A DNA stretch of 64,000 nt, from positions 310,001 through 374,000 of the forward strand of contig CAOLHI010001651.1 in assembly GCA_948474755.1 (NCBI GenBank), written 5' to 3'. Shown one piece after another: positions 57,311-62,945 of the stretch. Positions within the stretch are counted from its first letter, which is position 1; each line of letters opens with the position of its first letter. Position numbers and translations under genes: made by a program. The DNA comes from Ctenosaura bakeri (Eukaryota > Chordata > Lepidosauria > Squamata > Iguanidae). The notes under the pieces are model-generated. The model searched no databases, was not told the DNA's origin, and saw only the letters and a list, made by a program, of their open reading frames with translations.

Positions 57311-58755
57311 CACAAATATATAAGAAGTATTCCCACTAATATTTTATGTTATAAATGAAACAGAAATATATTTTAAACATTATGCGTTTGTGCGTATGCG
57401 TATTTGGAGAGACTTTTTTTGGTGGCCGAAATGCATTTGCAGACTGAATTAAGGCTGGGTTCCACATTTGGACGATCTCTGATTTTTGACTGTTCTGTTC
57501 CTGCCCTGTCAAAAAATAGGGAATGCCAGTACATAAGCCAAATACAACAATATAATACACCCAGTAATGGGTTTCATAACGTAAGAGACTGGGCAGCCAT
57601 CTTTCAAGAGTGCTCTAGCTGTGCGTTCCTGCATGGCGGAAGGGGCTGGACTGGATGGCCCTTGGGGGTCTCTTCCAACCGTACGATTCTTAAATAAATA
57701 AAAGAACTTATTCCCAAGGCTCACTATGTTGGTCAAACAGCAAGATATGAAAAATACAGATTGAGTCAATACCTTTATAAAACGAGAAATAAATTATTAA
57801 ATTTCATTATTGCATCCAGCTTTTCTCCCAGTATGAGACTGAAGGCATTTTAGACCAAATCCGCATCGGATGAAGAAGCCGCCTGTGGGTGTCAAAAGCT
57901 TGTGCAATTGTTAATTTCATTGCACGCCTGAAAAAAATTCCGTGGAATCCTCCCTTTCAGTGCTAGGAGTCGACCATTTCCGCACTACAGTGTTAAAGTG
58001 CTGCTATTCCACTATCAACCTCCTATGGGATTCTGGGGTTTGTAGTTCAGGGAGGGGCATTTAGAATTCTCAGCCAGAGAGTTCTTTGGCCTCAGGAAAC
58101 TACAAACCCCAGAATTCCACAGGGCGTTGAAAGTGGAATAGCAGCAGTTTAACACTTCAGTGTGGAAATGGCCTCTGAATGCCAAAGCCACACTGATTGG
58201 CAGCCTGAGAGTTCCTGGGGGGCAACACTAACCTCCTTCAAAGCCATCGAGAGCTCTGATTGAATAGAGACAGGCAGAAATCCAACGGGTGCAGCTCCCC
58301 CCTCCTCCTCCTCCCTTGGCTGCTGCTGCGCCTTCTGGGCCAAGGGCACCCGGGGGGGGTGGACCTCCGCCTCCTGGGCCAGGGCCACAGAGAGGGCAGC
58401 GCCCTTGAGTCTGGGCAGGCAGCAGTTCACCAGGTGCGGCTCCTCTCCTCCCACCGGCACCTGTTGAATTGGCGCATGCGCAGAGACTCCGGGGGGCTGG
58501 GAGGGAAAGAGAGGCCGCTCGAGACAGGCACCGGCCCCATGCCCGACGGCGGCGGCGGCGGGGAAAATAAGAGCCGCGGCCCACAGAAGCCTCGGACAAG
58601 CGACCCTCCCCCAGCTATTCAGGACAGACCGGAAGTAGGGGTCTCAGGCACCGGAAGTACGGGGGACCGGTCCGTAGCCCCACCTCTTCCTCCTCCGTAT
58701 CTCGTGAGCGCCGCCGCCGCCGCCGCTCCTCCGGCCCCGCCATCCCCGCCGCCAT
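29280..58755 (-). CDS. VPS52: VPS52, GARP/EARP complex subunit (complete, 20 exons)
   Basis: Subunit of the GARP and EARP tethering complexes, which capture endosome-derived vesicles at the trans-Golgi or recycling endosomes. Coding exons in transcript order: 58755-58684, 56734-56653, 54389-54337, 54211-54136, 54007-53940, 48419-48244, 47645-47495, 46266-46166, 43851-43719, 43566-43509, 42561-42428, 41699-41544, 39505-39387, 37913-37790, 36168-36073, 34878-34771, 34641-34576, 32885-32774, 31196-31078, 29426-29280 (TGA). All phases agree and give 716 residues; human VPS52 is about 723 (recalled). Landmarks: [17 protein letters not shown] (N-terminus), [16 protein letters not shown] (start of coiled coil), [43 protein letters not shown], and the end [17 protein letters not shown]. 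Eighteen introns are GT-AG; intron 10 is AT-AC. No frameshift or stop was seen. Least certain is exon 1, whose N-terminus is short and Arg-rich. Confidence 0.96.
29505..29690. mobile_element. Short MITE-like repeat, 'gggaatttgctatgaccc' family
   Basis: 'cccaaaactagggaatttgctatgaccc' matches the left half of the inverted element at 46410-46650. Confidence 0.45.
30280..30710 (+). mobile_element. L1 LINE 3' end
   Basis: AT-rich tail with 'gtgtagtttttagtgtacctgaacattctcaatagaaaaatattttttta', the same tail type that recurs at 40960-41450. Confidence 0.5.
30800..30960 (-). mobile_element. L2-like LINE fragment
   Basis: 'agttccagagcctgcaaggggcagccactgaaacgacc' is the reverse of the [13 protein letters not shown] coding block seen at 39687. 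Confidence 0.45.
31299..31682. mobile_element. pogo-like MITE (GTTGAGCATCCC family)
   Basis: Left end AGGTTGAGCATCCCTTATCC and right end, reverse-complemented, AGGTTGAGTATTCCCTTACC are terminal inverted repeats 384 bp apart. Confidence 0.65.
32300..32690. repeat. Dispersed repeat plus L2-like fragment
   Basis: 32300-32520: 'attatttacatcctgg ... aggagctcacaa', a diverged copy of the 1130-1545 motif. 32570-32690 is a minus L2-like RT C-terminal fragment, next to VPS52 exon 18. Confidence 0.45.
33780..34010 (-). mobile_element. 5S-rRNA-derived SINE
   Basis: 'GTCTCCCATCCAAGTACTAACCAGG...TTCAAGATCAGATGGGATCTGG' (33941-34005) is the antisense of 5S rRNA internal-promoter sequence. It is joined to 'ccttcaagctgcctgttgacttacggcaacccc' and a (GT)n run (33780-33801). 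A second copy is at 48740-48885. Confidence 0.75.
34019..34345 (-). mobile_element. CR1 LINE 3' fragment
   Basis: Starts 'atcacagaattctagactgggaagagacc' and encodes on the minus strand the [15 protein letters not shown] end of the CR1 RT. It sits next to the 5S SINE. Confidence 0.75.
35355..35985. repeat. 17-bp minisatellite (VPS52 intron 15)
   Basis: About 36 imperfect copies of a unit like CAGTTCCCAAGGGAGCC. Because 17 is not a multiple of three, all + frames run as Ser/Pro-rich open frames of up to 210 codons; these are artefacts. Confidence 0.9.
36390..36885 (+). mobile_element. CR1 LINE 3' fragment
   Basis: 'taaagacctggaaaccaagccttatgagg' to 'ctctaagattctatgatt', the usual CR1 3' end, with internal indels. 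Confidence 0.75.
37325..37665 (-). mobile_element. CR1 LINE fragment
   Basis: Minus-strand [20 protein letters not shown] is the conserved '[20 protein letters not shown]' CR1 segment. Confidence 0.75.
38170..38930 (+). mobile_element. AT-rich block, probable L1 3' UTR
   Basis: About 760 bases of AT-rich, non-coding sequence ending 'tactaaaaaaaaggaataaata'. The call rests on composition and on resemblance to other L1 tails; no coding remains. Confidence 0.35.
39687..39800 (+). mobile_element. L2-like LINE fragment (RT C-terminus)
   Basis: Encodes [20 protein letters not shown], the L2-like C-terminal motif, in VPS52 intron 12. Confidence 0.6.
39826..39990 (+). mobile_element. CR1 LINE fragment, cut by duplication
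   Basis: 'acagagagaaatgtagggtcctgcacttgg' and 'cagtacgtgtgaaaaggatctaggagtct' are CR1 RT coding sequence. It stops at the start of the duplicated block; the matching CR1 3' end is at 40555-40622. Confidence 0.7.
39975..40545. repeat. Deletion-rich tandem copy of 39108-39871, with dead VPS52 exon 13
   Basis: Colinear shared blocks: GCAAGGACTTTGCTTAGTTT (39181 and 40031), CGATGGCGGG (39391 and 40189), GGCATCCAT (39491 and 40259), AGGGCCTTC (about 39690 and 40408), AACAGAGAGAAAT (about 39834 and 40509). About 764 bp correspond to only 571 bp here, so this copy has lost about a quarter. The exon-13 remnant (about 40187-40280) is shortened and out of frame. Confidence 0.8.
40670..40930. mobile_element. 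pogo-like MITE (GTTGAGC family), diverged
   Basis: Starts 'acaggttgaacttttatctggaaatctg' and contains 'gaggcagcagggtgc...aaaagcagaagtgggcagctgcc', parts shared with 44030-44296. Confidence 0.45.
40960..41450 (+). repeat. Four-fold L1-tail plus microsatellite cassette
   Basis: The string 'cttttagtgtatttgaaaaa' or a near variant occurs near 40980, 41130, 41240 and 41390. Each copy is followed by A/T-rich sequence, an (AC)n or (AT)n run and often 'gtaagtatctcagcatct'. Confidence 0.7.
42057..42408 (+). mobile_element. CR1 LINE 3' fragment
   Basis: Encodes [20 protein letters not shown] and ends 'ctctaggattctatga', 12-20 bases before VPS52 exon 11's splice donor. Confidence 0.75.
42562..43508 (-). 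other. VPS52: VPS52 intron 10, U12-type AT-AC
   Basis: A 947-nt intron. Exon 10 ends AAGAAGG and the next bases are ATATCCTCAT (AT-AC U12 consensus ATATCCTT). Upstream of exon 11 is TTCCTTGAC (42586-42578), then 'ttgctgtggcaaccac' and GCTTTTTC. Only AT-AC splicing keeps the TAKK-G-FFSKPSL protein frame; no GT-AG pair does so here. A tRNA-derived SINE pair and the MITE-like segments lie inside it. Confidence 0.9.
42835..43140. mobile_element. Two facing SINE pieces in the AT-AC intron
   Basis: 42835-42930 reads + ('caagtcacactctctcagcctcagagg'). 42950-43135 reads - (box B antisense 'attgaacccagatctcc', L2-type tail 'ttctttccgacttatggagatccta'). Their bodies overlap in content and face each other. 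Confidence 0.6.
44030..44296. mobile_element. pogo-like MITE (GTTGAGC family)
   Basis: ACAGGTTAAGCCTCCCTCATCTGG at left pairs with CCAGATAAGGAAGGCTCAACCCGT at right. It contains a (GA)n run. A partial related block follows at 44360-44530. Confidence 0.65.
44654..44937. mobile_element. hAT-like MITE
   Basis: Left end CAGAGCTTTCCACACTTTTC and right end, reverse-complemented, CAGGGCTTTCCAAACGGTGT are inverted repeats. Inner 'gtgacacac' motifs also mirror. Confidence 0.6.
45050..45945. mobile_element. Cluster of three CR1 3' fragments
   Basis: + fragments at 45050-45255 and 45430-45735, and a - fragment at 45783-45945 ('aatcctagaatcatagagctggaagaggccc'). The last two face each other with their 3' ends about 50 bp apart. 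Confidence 0.7.
46410..46650. mobile_element. Inverted MITE-like element
   Basis: 'gggcccaaaactaaggaatttgctatgaccc' (46458-46489) is mirrored by 'gggtcatagcaaattccctgattttcggccc' (46589-46620), giving arms of about 100 bp. Confidence 0.6.
47006..47100. mobile_element. Fold-back MITE, family A, left arm only
   Basis: GCCATTTCCGCACTAGACT ... CCTGGAGTTTGCAGTTTAGG matches one arm; the other is missing. An A-run is at 47200-47217. Confidence 0.6.
47745..48095 (+). mobile_element. CR1 LINE 3' fragment
   Basis: 'gagcaagcctgttttctgctgctccagag' to 'ctctatgattctatga', + orientation, between VPS52 exons 6 and 7. Confidence 0.75.
48585..48885. mobile_element. L2-like LINE piece followed by 5S-derived SINE
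   Basis: 48585-48745 (+) encodes [12 protein letters not shown]...[20 protein letters not shown], matching L2-like 'GLPLKTLRKLQLVQNAAARLL...LKQLHWLPV' (recalled). 48740-48885 (-) holds the antisense 5S block 'ggtctcccatccaggtactaac'. Confidence 0.6.
48988..49995. mobile_element. Fold-back MITE, family A, split by an L1 insertion
   Basis: Left arm 48988-49034 and right part 49817-49995 belong together. The intervening L1 is flanked by the 10-bp duplication TCCACTTTAA (49025-49034 and 49817-49826), which shows the L1 entered an existing MITE. Confidence 0.85.
49035..49816 (+). mobile_element. L1 LINE, 5'-truncated, with (TAA)n/(TCA)n tail
   Basis: + strand encodes [20 protein letters not shown] and [11 protein letters not shown]1 ORF2 C-terminal motifs. 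The tail is (AATAAT)n at 49739-49778 and (CAT)n at 49783-49818. Flanked by a 10-bp target-site duplication. Confidence 0.85.
50000..50110 (+). mobile_element. L2-like LINE fragment
   Basis: 'tagggccttctcagtggctgcccca...ctctcttcccagaaagg' matches the AFSVAAP block seen at 39687. Confidence 0.45.
50740..51390. repeat. 25-bp minisatellite (VPS52 intron 5)
   Basis: About 25 copies of a unit like GGGACGCCTGAAAACCTGG plus GAGACC. All three minus frames stay open (up to 230 codons) as Ser/Pro/Arg/Phe-rich repeats with a 25-residue period (three units). No sign that this is translated. Confidence 0.9.
52165..52400. mobile_element. L2-like LINE 3' fragment
   Basis: 'ctgcagcagggaattccagagggtgggagcaaccacagagaaggccctgtc' is the antisense of the L2-like RT C-terminal block; 3' UTR-like sequence follows. 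Confidence 0.5.
52411..53402 (-). mobile_element. CR1 LINE, 3' half
   Basis: From 'atagaatcctagagttggaagagacc' (3' end) through minus-strand [16 protein letters not shown] and [12 protein letters not shown] to VPQV/QCYS-type sequence near 53,400. Broken by several indels. In opposite orientation to 54515-55497. Confidence 0.85.
54008..54135 (-). other. VPS52: VPS52 intron 4, U12-type GT-AG
   Basis: A 128-nt intron. Its 5' site is GTATCCTCAG (U12 consensus GTATCCTT) and its branch site is TTCCTTAAC at 54029-54021, an exact U12 match with the branch A 14 nt before the exon. It splits a Tyr codon (T|AC) between SIKD and IKES, as the protein requires. Confidence 0.88.
54515..55497 (+). mobile_element. 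CR1 LINE, 3' half
   Basis: Encodes [34 protein letters not shown] and [20 protein letters not shown], ending 'ctctatggttctatgattctatg'. One frame break near 54,840. Confidence 0.88.
55585..56385 (+). mobile_element. CR1 LINE, 3' half (more decayed)
   Basis: Encodes [20 protein letters not shown] and [20 protein letters not shown]; internal deletion near 55,955 joins RPHLE- and VQRR-side sequence. Confidence 0.8.
57140..57330. repeat. (AT/AC)n microsatellite
   Basis: Alternating TATA and CACA runs, with long purine/pyrimidine alternation. In VPS52 intron 1. Confidence 0.9.
57590..57695 (+). mobile_element. CR1 LINE 3' end
   Basis: 'tgcgttcctgcatggcggaaggggctggactggatggccc' and a degraded ATTCT end. 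Confidence 0.65.
57974..58172. mobile_element. Fold-back MITE, family A (long-loop form)
   Basis: CATTTCCGCACTACAGTG pairs with CACTTCAGTGTGGAAATG. The centre holds 'ctcagccagagagttctttggcctcag', which also occurs in 59661-59863. Confidence 0.8.
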
Positions 58756-58930
58756 GGAGCCTCGCCCGGCGGCCACCGTCACCCTCCCGCCGCCGCTCTC
58801 CGCCTCTCCGGCCACATCCGGGGCCACCAGGGAAGCGACTTCCGGTCCTGGTCCCCTGAGGGACTACAACGCCCGACACGCCCCGCGGCGCAGGACGGAA
58901 AACGAGCGCCTCGCTCGGGCACCGCAGCCC
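58440..58930 (-). promoter_or_regulatory. VPS52: CpG-rich promoter region of VPS52
   Basis: High G+C and many CpG. It contains ETS/GABP sites CCGGAAGT (58629, 58651) and ACTTCCGG (58838), a near-perfect NRF-1 palindrome GCGCATGCGC (58472-58481), and an ACTACAAC-type (ZNF143-like) motif at 58863. The start site is probably between 58,760 and 58,840. Confidence 0.65.
58684..58755 (-). CDS. VPS52: VPS52 exon 1 (start codon exon)
   Basis: ATG at 58755-58753, encoding [10 protein letters not shown], an Arg run and DTEEEE, before donor GAG|GTGGGG; exon 2 continues in phase as [10 protein letters not shown]. Human VPS52 likewise has MAAA... and an EEEE run before GP (recalled). An in-frame ATG at 58827 would add 24 residues; the 58755 start is preferred because it matches the human-type MAA start. 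Confidence 0.75.
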
Positions 58931-59029
58931 GTAGAGATACGAAAAGATAGACTGAGGCCTCGGCTTGGGAGCAATATTCCGGGACCTGTGATAATGTTGT
59001 TGTTACTGCTATAAATGTTACCATCAGAT

Positions 59030-59560
59030 TATTATAATTCTTATAATTATTGCAATATTATATTATACAAAAATATACCATATAATGTAATTACATAATA
59101 TAACGATTTTTGTATAGACTGGTAATATTATTATAATTCTTATAATACTCTTGCGCTGAATTTTGTCCAATATCCAGTTATGTATTAGATTTTAATATAG
59201 TATTGTTTATGTTCTCCAGTCTGTTAATTGATTCCTGCTTTTGCGGAGTAATAATAATAATAATGATAATGATAGGAATAACCACAACAGCAACAACAAT
59301 ATCAACAATCATAGTAACAGAAGTTATTGTCACTATTTCTGCTATAAATGCTAACATCAGATTACTATAATTATAATAATCACAAGATTATATTAGAATA
59401 TATGTAATTATGTTGTATAGTGTATTTATATAATACAATTCTAATGTTATACAATTATAATATTACTATAATCCTTATAATATTATAAGAATATTCTTGA
59501 GCAGTGTTATGTATAATAATAATAATAAATTAATCAATTAATTAATAATTTTCATTTGTT
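59030..59560. repeat. AT-rich tract with (TAA)n runs
   Basis: Low-complexity AT-rich sequence with short TAA/ATT repeats, just upstream of the VPS52 CpG region. No gene seen. Confidence 0.7.
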
Positions 59561-59660
59561 ACCCACCTCTCCACAAAGCTTGAGGCAGGGTACAACAGAG
59601 GTTAAAATACAGTTAAAAACACATTATGATTAAAATACACTAAATACACTAAAAATGTGG

Positions 59661-59863
59661 GCCTTTCCACACTACACTGTTATAGTGCTATCATTCCACT
59701 TCCAACATCCTATGGAATCCTGGGGTTTGCAGTTCAGGGAGGGGCCTTTAAAATTCTCAGCCAGAGAGCTCTTTGGCCTCAGCAAACTACAAACTCCAGG
59801 ATTCCTTAGGATGTTGAAAGTGGAATAATAGCACTATAACAGTGTAGTGCGGGAACAGCCTAT
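59661..59863. mobile_element. Fold-back MITE, family A (long-loop form)
   Basis: Left end CACACTACACTGTTATAGTG pairs with CACTATAACAGTGTAGTG. Same central segment as 57974-58172. Confidence 0.8.
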
Positions 59864-60160
59864 AAAACAGTTCAAAATACAAATATATCATTCTTGAATA
59901 TCATAATTAAAAATATATCATAATTATAAATAGACCGGGCATGACAGTTAAATATTGGTTTTAATATAATATTATTTATATTCTCCTGTCTATTAATTTT
60001 TTAGAAATTATTCTTATGAAACATAAAAGATTGTATAGGGAGGAGCACAGACCTAACAATAACTGATGAATTTAGAACTAACCTAAGCGACCTAATTGTA
60101 CTAATATAAAATGCACAAGATACTAATGTAAAATACATAAAGACATCTACAAGAAGGTAT

Positions 60161-60721
60161 TGTTGTAGCCAAGAAAAAGACCCAAAGACCTTTTAGGTGG
60201 ATTTCAAAAGCAAAAAGGCTTTATTGCTACTGCGCGCAGGGCGGCAGAGGAACGAGTCCAAATACTGCCCCCCCCCAGAATTGAAGTCACTATTTTTATA
60301 CCTTTTACTAACACAATTCTGAATACACAAATTCCAGCCAATCGCTAATAGATACATCAGCAGTACATCAGCAGGCACATCATTTGGTTACATGAGAGAA
60401 TACAGGTGTTGATTACAAGCAGGGTCCTAACATAACAATTTGTAACTTGTGGATTTTCCTCGCCTCCCCCAAACATTCCCATAGCTAGATCGGCCTGCCC
60501 TATCTAACTCCTGAGATAACATTGTGAATTGAGAGCGCCCGGCAGGCAAGATTTACACCAGAGCTCTAAGCAAAACAAAGCCACAAAGCCCGTTTGTCTG
60601 GCTTAGCTGCAAAGATAAAGATGAGCCCAGTTAGCTGATGTGTTTGTGTATTCCCTGCTGGAAGGAAATCCTCCTAGCCGACTTAACCCCTTCAGTATTT
60701 CTATTAAGTGATTTCCCAACA
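60161..60721 (-). mobile_element. Solo LTR (LTR retrotransposon/ERV type)
   Basis: On the minus strand it runs from TGTTGGGAAATC to GGCTACAACA (TG...CA ends), 561 bp. A TATA box (GGTATAAAAATAG, near 60,300) lies upstream of AGCAATAAAGCC (polyadenylation signal, near 60,222), the usual U3-R-U5 order. No internal genes flank it, and I see no clear target-site duplication. Confidence 0.7.
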
Positions 60722-61021
60722 CTTCTTAAGATGAAGTAATAAAATGGCTTCTTCTAGATAAATCTCCAAAAAAAAAAAAAAAAAAATCCCTGAAAGGTTA
60801 ATTTTCAAGTTATAATCACTATTGATTAGGTATTGACTCATCTGCCAGTTATCAGTGGCTTTCCCATTTATTAATTTTAAGGCAAACATGCAAGGAAAGT
60901 AATTTACATTTTAAAAAGGAACCCAAATAAGAGGCAGAAACTGGGCAAGAAGAATAAGGGTGCATGACTAAAATTGAACTAGCTGGGCCTGAATTAAGGC
61001 TAGGGCTAGGTAATTAACAAA

Positions 61022-61896
61022 AGCCATTATAGCGCGATGATTCCACTTGCAACCTCCTATGGAATCCTGGGGTTTGCAGTTTCGGGAGGGGCCGGCCGGC
61101 CCCTCCCGAAACTGCAAACCCCAGGATTCCATAGGAGGTTGCATAGAATCATAGAAATGTAGAGTTGGAAGAGACCCCGGGGGCCATCCAGTCCAACCCC
61201 CTGCCATGCAGGAACACCCTCAAAGCACTCCCGACAGATGGCCATCCAGCCTCTGCTTAAAAACCTCCAAGGAAGGAGCCTCCACTACACTCTGAGGCAG
61301 CAGATTCCACTGCCGGACAGCCCTGACTGTCAGGAAGTTCTTCCTGAGGTTCAGGTGGAATCTCCTTTCCTGCAGCTTGAATCCATTGCTCCTTGTCCTA
61401 GTCTCTGGAGCAGCAGAAAACAAGCCCTCTCCCTCCTCTACGTGGCATCCCTTCAAGTATTTAAACATGGCTATCATGTCCCCTCTTAGCCTTCTCTTCT
61501 GCAGACTAAACATACCCAGCTCTCTAAGTCTATCCTCATAGGGCTTCATGGCTTCCAGGCCTCTCACCATTTTGGTTGCCCTCCTCTGGACTTGCTCCAG
61601 CTTGACCATGTCCTTCTTGAATTGGGGTGCCCAGAACTGGACACAGTATTCAAGATGGGGTCTAACCAAAGCAGAGTAGAGTGGTACCAGTACCTTCCTC
61701 GATCTAGACACCATACTCCTATTGATGCAGCCGAGAATTGCATTTGCTTTCTTGGCTGCCGCGTCACACTGCTGACTCATGTTCAGCTTGTGGTCTATGA
61801 AGACTCCTAGATCCCTTTCACACGTACTGCTATCCAGCCACGTGTCCCCCAAGTGCAAGTGGAATCATCGCACTATAACCGTCCAGTGCGGAAATG
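61022..61896. mobile_element. Fold-back MITE, family A, interrupted by CR1
   Basis: 61022-61140 is most of the palindrome (centre GGGGCCGGCCGGCCCC). 61855-61896 ('aagtggaatcatcgcactataac...cagtgcggaaatg') is the rest of the right arm. A CR1 fills 61141-61854. Confidence 0.8.
61141..61854 (-). mobile_element. CR1 LINE, 3' part, RT frame open for 212 codons
   Basis: Minus strand from [20 protein letters not shown] to [14 protein letters not shown] with no stop, ending in the CR1 3' repeat (61141-61160). It is the best-preserved CR1 in the window but lacks the N-terminal RT, endonuclease and promoter. Confidence 0.88.
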
Positions 61897-61899
61897 CCC

Positions 61900-62180
61900 C
61901 CCATATATATATATATATATATGTTCAGTTTACTAGAATTACTAATTGCAACTTCATTAGATTTCTTTCCATAAAGGGTTTCCAATCTTCCCAAAAATAA
62001 AGTTCTTCCATTCTTCAGTGTTAAAATATTACAATGATTTTATTATTATTACCTTGGGATTTCCCTCCCCCTGTTATTTATTATTTATTGCTATTATTAT
62101 TCCTCTGATGGGAAATATTTTGGCTCCAGGCCTCACAAGACCCTAGACAAGAAGTGGCAATTGCAAGGGGTGGAGGCTTT
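61900..62180. other. No gene seen
   Basis: (AT)n run at 61904-61922, then AT-rich sequence without recognisable elements. Confidence 0.6.
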
Positions 62181-62185
62181 CAGAT

Positions 62186-62256
62186 GACAGTTGGACTACA
62201 ACTCCCAGAAGCCCCACCAAAGGGTGAAGGATGCTGGGAGTTGGAGTCCACCCACT
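62186..62256. mobile_element. Short inverted repeat 'ggactacaactccca'
   Basis: GTTGGACTACAACTCCCAG (62190) mirrors CTGGGAGTTGGAGTCC (62233). This hairpin type is widespread in reptile DNA (recalled). Confidence 0.5.
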
Positions 62257-62606
62257 CCTCCCACCCACTTCCCTGCTTTGGTATCTTCATGATAACTCGC
62301 AAGGGAGGGGGTGGTTAGAGTGGGAAAGCCAGTCCAAGGACCAGGCTGTCTAGAGACGGTGGGAGTGCAAATCCCAGCATTCTCTGCCCTTGGCTGTGGA
62401 GTATGAGAGTTGCAGTCTAATAATGCCTTGAGGGTCTCCTCATTCCCCCCCCCACTTCCATCTTGCAAATACAGACGAATCTAGTTCAGAATTTCTTAAG
62501 CTTTGGCTCTCTACATTTCTTTTTTTTGGACTTCAGCTCCCAGCATCCTTAACCTTTCCCCTTGCTAGTCGGGCGCTCTGTGAAATAAGCCTCTACTCTA
62601 AGCTTT

Positions 62607-62790
62607 TATCTCTATGGCCACAAATGCGGAAGTACAATTCCAATAGGCTATTGGGTTGTTTCAGTTCTATCTCTATGGCCTCAGAGGCGGAGTTCCAGAA
62701 ACAAACAGTCTAGCCCATGGTCCGCTCTATATATTTCTACCTCTATGGTCACAGAAGGGGAGGCACAGAACCAATTCACTCTATGGCTCT
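62607..62790. repeat. Degenerate ~60-bp tandem repeat upstream of RPS18
   Basis: TCTATGGCC or a close variant recurs at 62611, 62672, 62732 and 62780. The first three are each followed by a CACAAATGCGGAAGT- or TCAGAGGCGGAGTTC-like block. The first contains an ETS-like GCGGAAGT. Confidence 0.6.
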
Positions 62791-62839
62791 ATCTCTCAGG
62801 CCTGGCCCTGACGCAGACAGGAAGCAGGGCATCCCCCAC

Positions 62840-62900
62840 CGGAAGCCGGCTTCACGCGGCGGGCGGGGCCTATATCCAGGCCTCCGCGGCGCCGCCATTT
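62840..62900 (+). promoter_or_regulatory. RPS18: RPS18 core promoter
   Basis: CCGGAAG (ETS/GABP-like) near 62840, a TATA-like TATATC at 62872-62877, then G+C-rich sequence and a pyrimidine start tract at 62901. The TATA-like box is about 28 bp upstream, a common layout for ribosomal-protein genes. Confidence 0.6.
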
Positions 62901-62945
62901 CCTTTTCCGGCCGCCGCCAGGGAGCGAGAAGGAGCCGCAGCCATG
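62901..62945 (+). CDS. RPS18: RPS18 exon 1 (5'-TOP leader plus ATG)
   Basis: Ribosomal protein S18 (uS13) of the 40S subunit. The exon begins with the 5'-TOP tract CCTTTTCC, has a 42-nt leader, and ends exactly on the start codon (GCAGCC-ATG|GTGGGT); the coding sequence proper lies right of the window. Human RPS18 likewise has a short TOP leader ending GCAGCC-ATG with exon 1 ending at ATG, and lies beside VPS52 (recalled). Only the ATG is coding here, so the name rests on position, TOP motif and splice layout. Confidence 0.75.

Noticed and set aside
58260..58859. 199-codon plus ORF through the CpG region
   Set aside because: Pro/Arg-rich GC-driven open frame antisense to VPS52 exon 1; no homology or splice pattern.
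61220..61858. 212-codon intact minus reading frame
   Set aside because: CR1 reverse-transcriptase C-terminus, 5' truncated; not a host gene.
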